Below, in pieces: positions 55,717 through 64,000 of a DNA stretch of 64,000 bases. The stretch is from Thalassomonas haliotis (lineage in GTDB: Bacteria; Pseudomonadota; Gammaproteobacteria; Enterobacterales; Alteromonadaceae), in the NCBI RefSeq assembly GCF_028657945.1, contig NZ_CP059693.1, forward strand, positions 3,472,001-3,536,000, read 5' to 3'. Position numbers and translations under genes: made by a program. Below the pieces are notes generated by a model. That model was not told the origin of the DNA, searched no databases, and saw only the letters and a program-made list of their open reading frames with translations. Every line of letters begins with the position of its first letter. Position 1 is the stretch's first letter.

Positions 55717-56755
55717 GGCTGTGTTCCATAATATTGTTGTCACCCATAAGCTGCTACCAATATTTGCTGTTTATCTAGCTTTGCGTGGCTTTCTTTAAAC
55801 CACGCAAGATAATTTGATAAGTATTTGGTGGCAACTCCTTTCATTTTTCCGTTAACCCAACCTTTAAAGTGAGCTATCGCGCCATTAACCGTTTGGATAT
55901 GGTAAACCTTATCTATCACCCTTACTTGGTTGTTTATCAGACGTTTATGGTCACAATTTTTTTGCTTGGCTATTTCCACATATGACCAGGAGCCATCGCT
56001 GCATAAGACCGAATTTTCTGTAATATTCTCAGTCAAGTGAGCCGCTATTTCTGCCCTAGTATCAGCAGATAAAATTGCATTAATCATATGGTTACTGCGA
56101 TCAATAGATAAAAGCACGGTCACCTGACCTTCTTTCGTTCTTTTATCAAGGTTACCGCCGCGTTTTCTAGGCTTCTTTTGGTGTGCCAATGTTTTTGAGC
56201 CTTTTTCGGAGCGAGCAAGAAAAAACTCATCAACTTCAATAATGCCCGACAACTTATCCTGGTTTTTGCCTGCCTGGGCCATTAAGAAACGATGACGCCA
56301 TAAAAAAGCGGTTTTAAGATTAATGCCGCAAATATCTGCCGCTTCTCTTAACGTTAATTTCAACACCATACAGCGCGCATATTCTTCCCACAGATGGCAC
56401 TTATGTAGCTTAGCTAAAGGCGTATTGGTCTTGTTATTAAAGGTTTTCTGGCAATCCTTGCAACGGTACCTCTGTATGGCGCCTGACTTCCCCCATTTTT
56501 TTAAATGACGGGAATGGCAGTGCGGGCATTGAGATGACACATCAAAAAGTGGCTGAATGAGCTCATCTGTGCTGATTTCAGCATCTAATGCTTGAATTGA
56601 CTGATGAACTTTCTCCCTTTGCGCTGGTGTCATAGAGAAAAGTGCTTTCGTTATCTGGTTAAGCTTACCTACAAATGATTTTGTATTCATCGCTATTACC
56701 TTCAATAAGTTAGTCGCACTTATCAGTATAGACAACAATTTTCTACAACAGAGCC
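55717..56755 (-). mobile_element. Complete IS1595-family insertion sequence, 1039 bp
   Basis: The element is bounded by 25-bp imperfect terminal inverted repeats (55717-55741 and 56731-56755, 20 of 25 matching, outer GGCT). It is flanked on both sides by the identical 8-bp sequence ACATTTTT (55709-55716 and 56756-56763), the expected target duplication. It carries one transposase gene whose stop overlaps the left repeat. The insertion lies just after the second tRNA-Val terminator. Confidence 0.93.
55740..56690 (-). CDS. IS1595-family transposase
   Basis: The 316-residue protein has an N-terminal zinc ribbon (CPHCHSRHLKKWG ... RYRCKDCQKTF, about 50-80) and an ISXO2-like DDE domain (IIEVDEFFLARSEKG, VLLSIDRS, CSDGSWSY, HIQTVNGAIAHFKGWVNGKMKGV). 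The ATG at 56690 follows GAAGGTAA; an upstream extension to 56759 would run through the inverted repeat. No frameshift is seen, so it may be active. Confidence 0.93.
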   Translation of the reverse strand: MNTKSFVGKLNQITKALFSMTPAQREKVHQSIQALDAEISTDELIQPLFDVSSQCPHCHSRHLKKWGKSGAIQRYRCKDCQKTFNNKTNTPLAKLHKCHLWEEYARCMVLKLTLREAADICGINLKTAFLWRHRFLMAQAGKNQDKLSGIIEVDEFFLARSEKGSKTLAHQKKPRKRGGNLDKRTKEGQVTVLLSIDRSNHMINAILSADTRAEIAAHLTENITENSVLCSDGSWSYVEIAKQKNCDHKRLINNQVRVIDKVYHIQTVNGAIAHFKGWVNGKMKGVATKYLSNYLAWFKESHAKLDKQQILVAAYG

Positions 56756-56911
56756 ACATTTTTATTCCCTTAGCCTGATTGAAGCAAAACCTTCTTACCT
56801 GACGCGACCTATAGCTAAACGAACTTCCACGCTATCCCTGCTGAGCTGTTACACAAGTACTATACTTAGATCACCGTGAGTTAACGTCTGCTAAAATGCA
56901 CGGGAGCTAGC

Positions 56912-57124
56912 ATGGCTATTTCAATCAATCATGTTCAAACACAATTATCTGTCACCCCTGCCGACCGTCAACAGCAAGCCGAACGGGCCGCGCAAGAACG
57001 CCGCGAGCAAGAAGCAATCCAGCAGCAAAGGCAACAAGCCCAGGTACAACAAAGAGAAAGAGAAGAAGAAAACCGTACTGCCGCACAAGAAAGAAATGCA
57101 CGCACTATCGATGTGATCGTTTAA
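56912..57124 (+). CDS. Small Gln/Glu/Arg-rich protein of unknown function
   Basis: The 70-residue product has a short N-terminal part (MAISINHVQTQLSVTP), a highly charged helical stretch (about 17-62, rich in Gln, Arg, Glu) and a hydrophobic end (TIDVIV). GGGAG precedes the ATG by 6 bp. Similar short proteins with a flagellin-like or RebB-like style exist, but I recognise no family. Confidence 0.55.
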   Translation: MAISINHVQTQLSVTPADRQQQAERAAQERREQEAIQQQRQQAQVQQREREEENRTAAQERNARTIDVIV

Positions 57125-57135
57125 CTCCCGACAGG

Positions 57136-57191
57136 GAGGCAGAGCAGGATATCAATAAAAATATCGATATCCCTCGTCCTGCCTTTGCCTC
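57136..57191. terminator. Long imperfect hairpin between convergent genes
   Basis: GAGGCAGAGCAGGATATC pairs imperfectly with the segment ending GCCTTTGCCTC (57166-57191) around an AT-rich loop. It sits between the small charged-protein gene and the barrel-protein gene, so it may end both transcripts. Confidence 0.45.
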
Positions 57192-57232
57192 GTGAGCAGT
57201 CGGTAGCGACAAAGCAAATCTGATAAGTTTGT

Positions 57233-58165
57233 TTAAAATGTCACAATAGCTTCAATGGCAAATAAGTCCTTGTCACCATTAGATAATAAGTTGTTTTCCG
57301 TTTCGGAATATTCAAAAACAAGCAATAAGTCATCAGAGACTTTATAAGAAGGCGAAATGGTCCATTTTTCAATATCCGTGATCTCAAAGTCGGCTTCATT
57401 TTCAACTTCCAGGGCGCTGGTCCTCAGCGTTAAGCCTATTTTGCTGGTAAATTCATAATTTGCCATAACCAGCCAACCATCCCCTTCATAATCTTTACCG
57501 CCCCAATCTTCAAGATGATTATATTCTGCCGCCAGGGTTAAACCATTTTTGCTATAGCTGGCCCAAAGGTTAGTTAACGCCTGATCATAATTAGCAATTT
57601 CTTCTGTGGTATAACCCAGATGGATGGTAACGTCCGGGATAGATTTCACCTTAACCGCAAAGTCATAGGCATTATCATCTGTTTCTGTATCTTTGGAATC
57701 CCAGGCACTGGCAACTATCGCGCCGTGAAGGGTAAAATCATCATTACTGTAGGTAACACTCGCGCCGTTCATCATGCCCGGATATACTAAGGTTGCAGAT
57801 GTGGAAAACTGATATAGATCAGGGGCATGAAAAGCTTCCCACCCCTGGATACTCAGGAATTTTCCGGCAACGATATTGAGGTTTTTATTTACCTGGTAAT
57901 TCAGGTGTGCCTGTTCCAGTTCAAAGTCTTCGTCACTGCTGCCGCGAACGTGCGCTACAACACTTAAGTTATCTTTGCCCTGATATAAAAACCTTAATTC
58001 CAGCGCATCCAGGGTAAAGTCATCTTTGGTGTTGTCGTCAACATCCTCCGAAACAAAAGAAGCATCCAGGTAACCCGAAAACGAAATCGGATCATGGGTT
58101 GCCGCAAGGGACTGCGCTGAAATCAATGCCAGGCTTGATAAGGTTAAACACGTATATGCTCTCAT
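57233..58165 (-). CDS. Outer-membrane beta-barrel (porin-like) protein
   Basis: The 310-residue product has a signal peptide ending SLAAT, alternating amphipathic strands throughout and a C-terminal Phe (AIEAIVTF), as in outer-membrane barrels. A FSGYLDASFV start and many Asp/Asn-rich turns fit a putative porin family of marine gammaproteobacteria. Four repeats lie in its upstream region (58217-58350). The neighbouring ABC-type binding protein suggests a shared small-solute uptake role, but no transporter membrane genes are present. Confidence 0.75.
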   Translation of the reverse strand: MRAYTCLTLSSLALISAQSLAATHDPISFSGYLDASFVSEDVDDNTKDDFTLDALELRFLYQGKDNLSVVAHVRGSSDEDFELEQAHLNYQVNKNLNIVAGKFLSIQGWEAFHAPDLYQFSTSATLVYPGMMNGASVTYSNDDFTLHGAIVASAWDSKDTETDDNAYDFAVKVKSIPDVTIHLGYTTEEIANYDQALTNLWASYSKNGLTLAAEYNHLEDWGGKDYEGDGWLVMANYEFTSKIGLTLRTSALEVENEADFEITDIEKWTISPSYKVSDDLLLVFEYSETENNLLSNGDKDLFAIEAIVTF

Positions 58166-58216
58166 ATATTAAGTCCTCTCCAAAAATTACCTAAGTTAAG
58201 TTTTACCGCATTATTA

Positions 58217-58350
58217 TTACGACTCACTACGAGATAAGTTTTTCAGTATTTTTATAACGACTTACTACAAGTTAAGCTGCATCACTTTTTATTACGACTT
58301 ACTACAAGCTAGGGTTTACCATTTTCTTTACGACTTAGTACAAATTAAGC
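58217..58350. repeat. Four imperfect direct repeats, ~37-bp period
   Basis: Copies begin at 58217, 58255, 58292 and 58328. The shared core is TTACGACTTACTACAAGTTAAG with a few changes per copy; the spacing is 38, 37 and 36 bp. Each core has a CTTA-N8-TAAG half-dyad. The array is 52 bp upstream of the barrel gene start. No coding frame runs through it. The rest of the gap to 58518 shows nothing else. Confidence 0.75.
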
Positions 58351-58517
58351 TGTACGCCTTTGATATATTTTGACTCGTTAGCCTCTATCCTCTTTTATAC
58401 AAACATAGTCCAAGATATATATGATCACATCTTTATTCCCCTGAATGTCAGGCATAAAGATCAGCTGCAACGCAGAGTTTTTTTTACTGCTTGAGCAGTC
58501 CAGCGACTCCTGGAGCA

Positions 58518-59801
58518 CTAAGTCGGTACTCTTCTTCCCTTGATGTAATACTCACCGCCATTTTCACAGGTTTTACCGGGATCAATCTTAGGATTGAAAA
58601 CCATAGGCTCGACCAGGTTGGCCGACTCATCAAGAATATCGAATAACCCGGCATCATTTACCCGCCCTATCCTTGGCCTTAAGGCGGTATGTAAATTATT
58701 GCGGTTAACCCTGACTTTGCCTTCCGGAGCAGTAATTTCCATGCCCTTGCAAGCATTAACCAAGACCCCGGCCTCAAAACTCTTACTCCTTTGCGCTGCC
58801 TTGGCAAACATCAAGAAGCCGCTGTAGGCCGACTGCATCACACCAGAGGTCACCGCCGGCAGCAAAAACTGCTTTTTGTTGTTTTCAAGGAAGCTTTGGA
58901 ATTGGGAGACAAAGGCTTTATTTTCAGCAGAGTCTACGGTTTGAAAGTAAGTGGAGGAGGTATAATGACCGACACAGTTTTTGATACCGGCCGATAAAAC
59001 TTCCGGCTCGGTCATAGGATAAGATAAAATAGGCATATTACTGCTGTTAAGCCCTTGCTTGCTATATTCCTGCATAAAGGCATCACCGGACGCACCAACA
59101 ACATTGGATAATACCCAGTCAGGTTTTTTCGCTTTAATATCTTTAACTATGCTTGTGTATCCGGCAGTTGTCGTCACATTCAAGTCAACATACTTTTCCC
59201 CTACTACTCTACCGCCATTGGCAGATATCGCATGTTTTGCGGCCTTGTTCACAATACGGGGGTAGATATAGTTTGAACCTATCAAATAAATATTGTTCCC
59301 CGAGCGCTTAATCATCCAGGGGACAGAATTATCCACCTGCTGATTGGGGCAGGATCCGGTCATGATCATGTTATCGGTACATTCCCGGCCTTCGTAATAA
59401 GTAGGGTAAAACAATAACCCCCTGGCTTTTTGGATAATAGGCAATAAAGCTTCCCGGCTGGCGGAGGTATAACAGGAATGGAAAATAGACACCCCGCTTT
59501 CCACCAGCGCTTTTGCCTGTTTGGCATAATTTCCCCAATTACTGGCGGGATCCCGCATAACCGGTACGACTTTCTTGCCGTTAATGCCTCCTTTGCCGTT
59601 TACCTCCTCAATCGCCATCAACAAGACCGCAATCTGATAGGGCTCCACTATGCCCATAAAGCCGGTAGAGGAAAGAACTAAACCGATGCGGACTTCATCT
59701 GGGGATGACGCCGGCCGGGCAAAACATACAGGATGAGGCAACGCCAGCGCCAGGGCAGCAGCTGAACAGTTACGGACAAACCTGCGACGGGTAATACTCA
59801 T
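58518..59801 (-). CDS. Urea/short-chain-amide-type ABC substrate-binding protein
   Basis: The 427-residue protein has a twin-arginine export signal (SITRRRFVRNC, then a hydrophobic stretch to about 28) and a type I periplasmic binding fold of the UrtA/FmdD/AmiC group (IGLVLSSTGFMG, INGKKVVPVMRDPASNW, LFYPTYYEGRE, IYLIGSNYIYPR). No permease or ATPase genes follow. Next to it is a broken chemoreceptor gene, which suggests that it once served, or still serves, as a ligand sensor like AmiC or a chemotaxis adaptor rather than as a transporter part. Confidence 0.88.
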   Translation of the reverse strand: MSITRRRFVRNCSAAALALALPHPVCFARPASSPDEVRIGLVLSSTGFMGIVEPYQIAVLLMAIEEVNGKGGINGKKVVPVMRDPASNWGNYAKQAKALVESGVSIFHSCYTSASREALLPIIQKARGLLFYPTYYEGRECTDNMIMTGSCPNQQVDNSVPWMIKRSGNNIYLIGSNYIYPRIVNKAAKHAISANGGRVVGEKYVDLNVTTTAGYTSIVKDIKAKKPDWVLSNVVGASGDAFMQEYSKQGLNSSNMPILSYPMTEPEVLSAGIKNCVGHYTSSTYFQTVDSAENKAFVSQFQSFLENNKKQFLLPAVTSGVMQSAYSGFLMFAKAAQRSKSFEAGVLVNACKGMEITAPEGKVRVNRNNLHTALRPRIGRVNDAGLFDILDESANLVEPMVFNPKIDPGKTCENGGEYYIKGRRVPT

Positions 59802-59840
59802 GGAAAGCCTCCAAAAAATGTCATACTTTAAATTGGCATA

Positions 59841-60577
59841 CTATTTCTTTAACCTGCTGTGCCATTTGGCCTTGTCCGCCAAAGAATGGATTTCTTCCAT
59901 GGCTTGTCCCGCCACCTTAGTAGCGTCTTTAGCATGGCGTTTTACTTCATTGACGGAGACCGAAATCTCGGTGACTGAAGTCGCCACCATGCGAATTCCC
60001 TGGCTTTGCTCCAGGATGCCGGTTTTATTGTCTTCAGTGGCTTCTGACATTTTCAGCAATTCCCCCTGTTGCAAACTGGCAGTGCCTTCTATATTTTTTC
60101 AGGGCGGTGGAAAAATGCCCGAGCATGGAATTAAAGGCTTCCACCGCAAAACCACTTCATCCGCTTTTTCATAATTGACCCTGACTTTAAGATCTGAATG
60201 TTCTGCTGCGTTTTGTGCCGCATTCTTCATTAGCACTAACGGCGTCACAATAGAGCAGAGAATATAATAGGAGGTGGAAATAGCGATGGCGCCTAAGATC
60301 AGGGGGTAGAGGATAGACTGGCTAATGGCATCCTCTTGTATCTCTTGTATTGAGGTATCCAGGTTAGCTATAGTCTGTTTATCAATTTTCGCCATTTCCT
60401 GCTCCAACATCTGTATCGGCGCCTGAAACGGCCCATTAACGGTATCAAGCAATTCTAGGGCCTTCAAGCCGATGCCGGTAATGAAAGCTTGCCCCCGGAA
60501 AAACCTATAAAAACAAAAAAGAGGGTAACGACAAAAGAGAAGACATAGAGTTTGTTTTTTACCGAGGTGCTGTTCAT
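59841..60577 (-). pseudogene. Degenerate methyl-accepting chemotaxis receptor
   Basis: Pieces in different frames read in order: MNSTSVKNKLYVFSFVV with a first membrane helix (from ATG 60577), a ligand region and second membrane helix (ILYPLILGAIAISTSYYILCSIV), a HAMP-like part, and the first methylation helix (VATSVTEISVSVNEVKRHAKDATKVA). Frame changes fall at a G5 run near 60494, near 60152 and at an A6 run near 60104. The conserved signalling tip is absent; the last frame stops at 59841, 40 bp before the binding-protein gene. Such damage marks a pseudogene. Confidence 0.85.
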
Positions 60578-60925
60578 TTTCACGGCTGCCAGTGAAGAAG
60601 AATTATCCTTAAGAACCAGTATGAATGAATTACTTTTCAAGTGGCTTAAGTGTAGATGCTCTTCTTAGAAAGACAAATTAATCCTTTAAGCAAGTCAGCC
60701 AGGATAATGCCTGGCGGCAGATAATCTTACAGGAAAATTACCCGGAAAAATGGGTGTCACCACTTTTACAGAAAAAGACAGGAACAAAAAGCAATGTCGA
60801 TAGCCTAAGATGCCGGCCCGCAACCAGGCCGGCAGAAAGGCAATAAAAGCACTATTGACTATTGATTATTGCCTATTGATTATTGATTATTGATTATTGA
60901 TTATTGATTATTGATTATTGCAAGA
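60578..60925. other. Intergenic region with heptamer satellite
   Basis: Between the chemoreceptor remnant and slyD there is no gene. The main feature is the ATTGATT tandem array at 60854-60920. Confidence 0.6.
60854..60920. repeat. Tandem heptamer array, about 9.5 units of ATTGATT
   Basis: Nine full 7-bp units and a partial tenth run from 60854 to 60920. The last six full units are identical; the first three include ATTGACT and ATTGCCT variants. It begins 5 bp beyond the slyD stop codon. Such arrays arise by slippage and may differ in length between strains. Confidence 0.92.
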
Positions 60926-61408
60926 TTAGTGCTGGTGCCCGCCAACACCATGGGCATGGCCATGTTCAACTTCTTCTGCGGTGGCTTCTCGCACATCCAG
61001 CACTTCCAAATCAAAGGTCAGCACTTTACCGGCAAGAGGCGGGTTAATATCAACCGTCACCATAAATTTACCCACTTTAACAACAGTTACCTGGCGCTCG
61101 CCCTGCTCTGTGTGCACCAGGGCCGTCATGCCCGGCTGCCATTTCTCGGCTCCCTGCAGATGTTTAACCGGAACCCGCTGGATAGCATCTTCCTGGCGCT
61201 CACCGTAAGCCTCTTCAGGCTGGAGCGTAACAGAGAATTTATCACCGGCTGCTTTATCGGTTAACGCCTTCTCAACCCCCACCAGCATATTATTAAAACC
61301 GTGCAGGTAGGCAAGCGGATCCCCGCCCACTGAAGACTCGATCTCTTTACCTGCTTCATCTTTTAAGGTGTAATGAAACTGGACAACGGTTTTATCTGCA
61401 ATTTTCAT
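60926..61408 (-). CDS. slyD: FKBP-type peptidyl-prolyl isomerase, SlyD-like
   Basis: The 160-residue protein has the SlyD layout: split FKBP domain (VVQFHYTLKDEAGKEIESS at 8-26, then about 120-140) around an insert-in-flap chaperone domain (about 65-120, EEAYGERQEDAIQRVP), and a His-containing tail (HGHAHGVGGHQH) that could bind nickel or other metals. It assists protein folding in the cytosol. The metal-binding tail is shorter than in E. coli SlyD, closer to SlpA/FkpB-related paralogues. Confidence 0.88.
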   Translation of the reverse strand: MKIADKTVVQFHYTLKDEAGKEIESSVGGDPLAYLHGFNNMLVGVEKALTDKAAGDKFSVTLQPEEAYGERQEDAIQRVPVKHLQGAEKWQPGMTALVHTEQGERQVTVVKVGKFMVTVDINPPLAGKVLTFDLEVLDVREATAEEVEHGHAHGVGGHQH

Positions 61409-61519
61409 AGCAATTCCAAAATGTTCTTTTCGTTAATTTGGCGGCGAGTGTAGCAAAAAGCCCCTAAAATCCCTAATCTTTTATCCCTGATAAGCCGATG
61501 TTAACAGGGAAGGATCAAG

Positions 61520-62407
61520 TCAGGCCCAAAGCAATAGAATCACCACACTGGCAAGGACTAATAACATGCCTATATATTCAACTAAAGCAATTTTTTCTTT
61601 AAATAGCCGGTAGGTAAGCACTAAAGTAATAAAGAACTCCACCTGTCCCAGGGCTTTGACATAAGCGGCATTTTGCAAACTGGCGCCGGTAAACCAGCCG
61701 ATAGAGCCCAGCACGCTGGTGATACCAACAAACAGGCATAAACGCCAATGTTTAAGCATTAAGGGGAACTGGGTTTTATCCTGCAGCCATAAATACACCA
61801 GAGAGATCACCGATTGCACCGTGATCATAAAGACCAGGGTCAGCGCCGCACTCACCAATAAATTGGTTGCCAATGCCAGGCTCGACTGGCGGATAAGCAA
61901 AGTCGTGATCGCCAGCGCCAGCCCGGAAGCTAGCCCTAAACCGGCGCCGGGGTTGTTCCATAACTCCCTGAAGGAAAGCTTGATCTTAGATAAAATCAAC
62001 ACACCAAGCACACCTAAAATCACCGAAAACCAACCCCAAAGACTTAACGGGGCAGCAAAAAATAAAGCACCGACCAGCGCCACCTGAATAGCCTCGGTTT
62101 TAGATAAACTGGTGGCTACGGCAAAATTACGGTATTGAAACGCCGCCACCAGAAAAACCGTGCCCAGAATCTGTGTCACACAGGCAATGCTCGCATATTG
62201 TAAAAATGCCTGGTTTAACTGAGGAAGCGGCATTTGGTAGTGTTCGAGTAAGGCATATAGATACAGCCAGGCAAAAGGCAAGGCGTATAGATAACGGACA
62301 CCGGTTGTTGCCATCGCATTTAAATGACCCGACAACTGCTTCTGCCCTGCCGTGCGTATTGCCTGCATCAGGGCGGCAAGCAAGGTGAAATAAATCCAGG
62401 TTTGCAA
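61520..62407 (-). CDS. DMT-superfamily (EamA) transporter
   Basis: The protein has about 295 residues and ten hydrophobic helices in two EamA halves, with the internal duplication typical of drug/metabolite transporters. The substrate is unknown. AAGGAG lies 7 bp before TTG 62407, so that is taken as the start; a longer frame to 62434 would place the ribosome-binding site inside the gene. Confidence 0.85.
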   Translation of the reverse strand: MQTWIYFTLLAALMQAIRTAGQKQLSGHLNAMATTGVRYLYALPFAWLYLYALLEHYQMPLPQLNQAFLQYASIACVTQILGTVFLVAAFQYRNFAVATSLSKTEAIQVALVGALFFAAPLSLWGWFSVILGVLGVLILSKIKLSFRELWNNPGAGLGLASGLALAITTLLIRQSSLALATNLLVSAALTLVFMITVQSVISLVYLWLQDKTQFPLMLKHWRLCLFVGITSVLGSIGWFTGASLQNAAYVKALGQVEFFITLVLTYRLFKEKIALVEYIGMLLVLASVVILLLWA

Positions 62408-62500
62408 CTCGACACTCCTTAAAAATAACAACAAGCTGCCATCTATGCCAAAGGATAAAGGGCAAAGAACTTCCTGATGAGCAGGTTAAAACAGGCGACC

Positions 62501-64000
62501 TTAATGCTCAGGGGTATATTTGAACTGGCTTTGCAGTTCACTTACGCCCAGTCCATTGAATTTTTTCACTTTAATTTGAACCGCAATTCTTTCCTTTAAG
62601 GTTTCCACATGGCTGATCACCCCGATCATCTTGCCGCTGGCATTGAGGTTATCCAGGGCGTCCAGGGCAATTTCCAAGGTATCGTTATCTAAAGTGCCAA
62701 AGCCTTCATCCAGAAACAGGGAGTCGATACTGGTTTTGGCGCTCACCAAATCCGATAATGCCAGCGCCAGCGCCAGACTCACCAGAAAGCTTTCCCCGCC
62801 GGATAGCGTTTTGGTATCCCGGACAGTATCCCCCTGCCAGGTATCGAGTACTTCCAGCGCCAGGGCATCATTTTGCTGGCATTGCAGCTGATAGCGGCCA
62901 TGTAAGCGCTCAAGCTGTAAATTCGCCAGATAAACCAGGTGGGCCAAGGTTAGCCCTTGGGCAAAGCGCCGAAATTTCGCCCCGTCGGCAGAGCCTACCA
63001 TAGCATTGAGGCAGGACAAGTCTTCCAGCTGCTCTTGCTTATCCGCTATTTGCCGGAGAATATCCGCCTGTTGCTCCCGCAGCTGCCGGTCATGGGCAAG
63101 TTTCTGGTTAAGCTCTCCCTGCTTTTGCTGCAACTGCTTAAGCGCTTGCTGCAAGCTATCGAGTTGCTGCTGCAACACCTGGATATTATCCAGGTCTTCA
63201 CCAAAACCGGCTTTTGCGGCCAACAGTTTTTCATTCGCTTGCTGCCCCTGATTAACCAGGGTTTGCGCCTGCTGGATATCCTCAGTAATTTGCTGCTTTA
63301 ACCGGGTGAGCTCCCGGCGTTTTTCCTCTGGTAACAAAGCGGCAAGAAAATCACTTTCTGACCCGAACGGACTGGCTGTCAGCTGTGACTGCCATTGCCC
63401 CTGCACAGTTGAGAATTGCTCCTCTCCCTGCTGTAACTGTTGCTGGCTCACCTGCAACTGTCCCTGCAATAATTTCACCTGTTGCCGGACACCATTAAGA
63501 GCCTGCTGATAACTGAGTAACTGCTGCTCCAGTGCCTTACGCTGTCCCTGGATATCCGCCCTGACCTCGCTCACCCGCTGTTTACCAAACAACTCCTGCC
63601 GCTGAGCCTTTTTATGCCCAAGCAACGCTTGATGTTGGTTAAATAAAACTTGTGCCTGTTGCTGCTGCTCGCTTAAATATCGCACCTGCTCTTCCTGTAC
63701 CGCCAAACTTTGCTGATGTGCCCCCAGCTGCTCTTTTTGCACTCCCTGGCGGATGACGGCTTGTTGGTAGTTTTCTACCTTAGTGCTTTGCTGCTGCCAC
63801 CAGCTAGCAAAGGTTTCCTGCGCCGGATAGTCTAACTCGAATGCGTTCAGCTCATCGGTTAATACGCCCCTTATTTGCTCAAGCGATGCTTGCTGTTGCT
63901 GGTACTGCTCCTTCATCTGGACAAGGGCATTGACATCAAAGCTAACTTTCCCCGCCAATAAATCAAACTGGTTTTGCAGCGCCATCACCTGCTTGTCCAA
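62501..64000 (-). CDS. sbcC: Exonuclease SbcC, C-terminal part, cut by window edge
   Basis: The visible 499 residues contain Gln-rich coiled coil (about 1-340 of the fragment) and then the C-terminal ATPase half: signature LSGGESFLVSLALALALSDL, Walker B-like SLFLDEGFGTLD and the H-loop GVISHVETL. This is the Rad50-like subunit that joins SbcD in cutting DNA hairpins and double-strand ends. The N-terminal ATPase half lies beyond 64000. Not truncated by mutation as far as seen. Confidence 0.95.
   Translation of the reverse strand: MDKQVMALQNQFDLLAGKVSFDVNALVQMKEQYQQQQASLEQIRGVLTDELNAFELDYPAQETFASWWQQQSTKVENYQQAVIRQGVQKEQLGAHQQSLAVQEEQVRYLSEQQQQAQVLFNQHQALLGHKKAQRQELFGKQRVSEVRADIQGQRKALEQQLLSYQQALNGVRQQVKLLQGQLQVSQQQLQQGEEQFSTVQGQWQSQLTASPFGSESDFLAALLPEEKRRELTRLKQQITEDIQQAQTLVNQGQQANEKLLAAKAGFGEDLDNIQVLQQQLDSLQQALKQLQQKQGELNQKLAHDRQLREQQADILRQIADKQEQLEDLSCLNAMVGSADGAKFRRFAQGLTLAHLVYLANLQLERLHGRYQLQCQQNDALALEVLDTWQGDTVRDTKTLSGGESFLVSLALALALSDLVSAKTSIDSLFLDEGFGTLDNDTLEIALDALDNLNASGKMIGVISHVETLKERIAVQIKVKKFNGLGVSELQSQFKYTPEH

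Noticed and set aside
58217-58350. Regular repeats that could suggest a CRISPR array
   Set aside because: Only four imperfect copies, inter-repeat gaps of about 14 bp that are too short for spacers, and no cas genes.
60854-60920. Heptamer array as a phase-variation switch of slyD
   Set aside because: It lies after the stop codon on the slyD strand, so it cannot shift the reading frame or alter its promoter.

Overview
The window looks like chromosomal DNA of a marine gammaproteobacterium of the order Alteromonadales. A Colwelliaceae member such as Thalassomonas is my best guess, inferred from protein style, moderate GC content, large TonB-dependent receptors and gene orders such as mltD-gloB-yafS, ribE/mdtK and thrS-infC-rpmI-rplT-pheST-ihfA. 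No rRNA, phage or plasmid backbone is visible.

Layout. 1-8158 is a D-glutamate acquisition and catabolism locus: a TonB-dependent receptor, a GltS symporter, a LysR regulator (DgcR type), DgcN (DUF1611) and DgcA (enolase superfamily). The same dyad, ATAAC-N5-GTTAT, lies in both regulatory gaps. 8377-13459 is the most unusual block: a coiled-coil protein, a membrane-anchored OmpA-like protein with a possible roadblock/longin-like cytosolic domain, a Ras-like small GTPase and a PAS-GGDEF-EAL protein, all in one direction. I propose it as a little-described GTPase/c-di-GMP envelope module. 13492-19091 holds a CapA-like protein, a short AraC-type regulator, two paralogous secreted four-cysteine peptides, a beta-helix protein and a lipoprotein cytochrome c. 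19526-21677 is accessory: a SymE-like toxin with a candidate SymR antisense RNA, then three AT-rich membrane-protein genes of unknown function.

22000-41026 is mostly core: sbcB, an NAD-dependent beta-hydroxyacid dehydrogenase, a glutathione peroxidase/OhrR pair, aspartokinase behind a lysine riboswitch, elyC-like, a Nif3-family gene, a second TonB-dependent receptor, yafS/gloB/mltD, a pyroglutamyl-peptidase homologue whose nucleophile position is Ser, an Atm1-like ABC exporter, azoR and a DUF2937 gene. 41238-50023 is the translation block ihfA-pheT-pheS, purC, rplT-rpmI-infC-thrS on the minus strand; infC probably starts at AUU. 50522-54823 holds START-domain, fructosamine-kinase, CPXCG, ribE and MATE genes.

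54891-56755 carries two nearly identical tRNA-Val(GAC) units, each with its own strong promoter and terminator. They are followed by a complete IS1595-family element with imperfect inverted repeats and a perfect 8-bp target duplication. 56912-64000 holds a small charged protein, an outer-membrane barrel gene preceded by four ~37-bp-spaced repeats, a urea/amide-type ABC binding protein next to a frameshifted chemoreceptor remnant, slyD with a heptamer satellite, a DMT transporter and the C-terminal part of sbcC running off the right edge.
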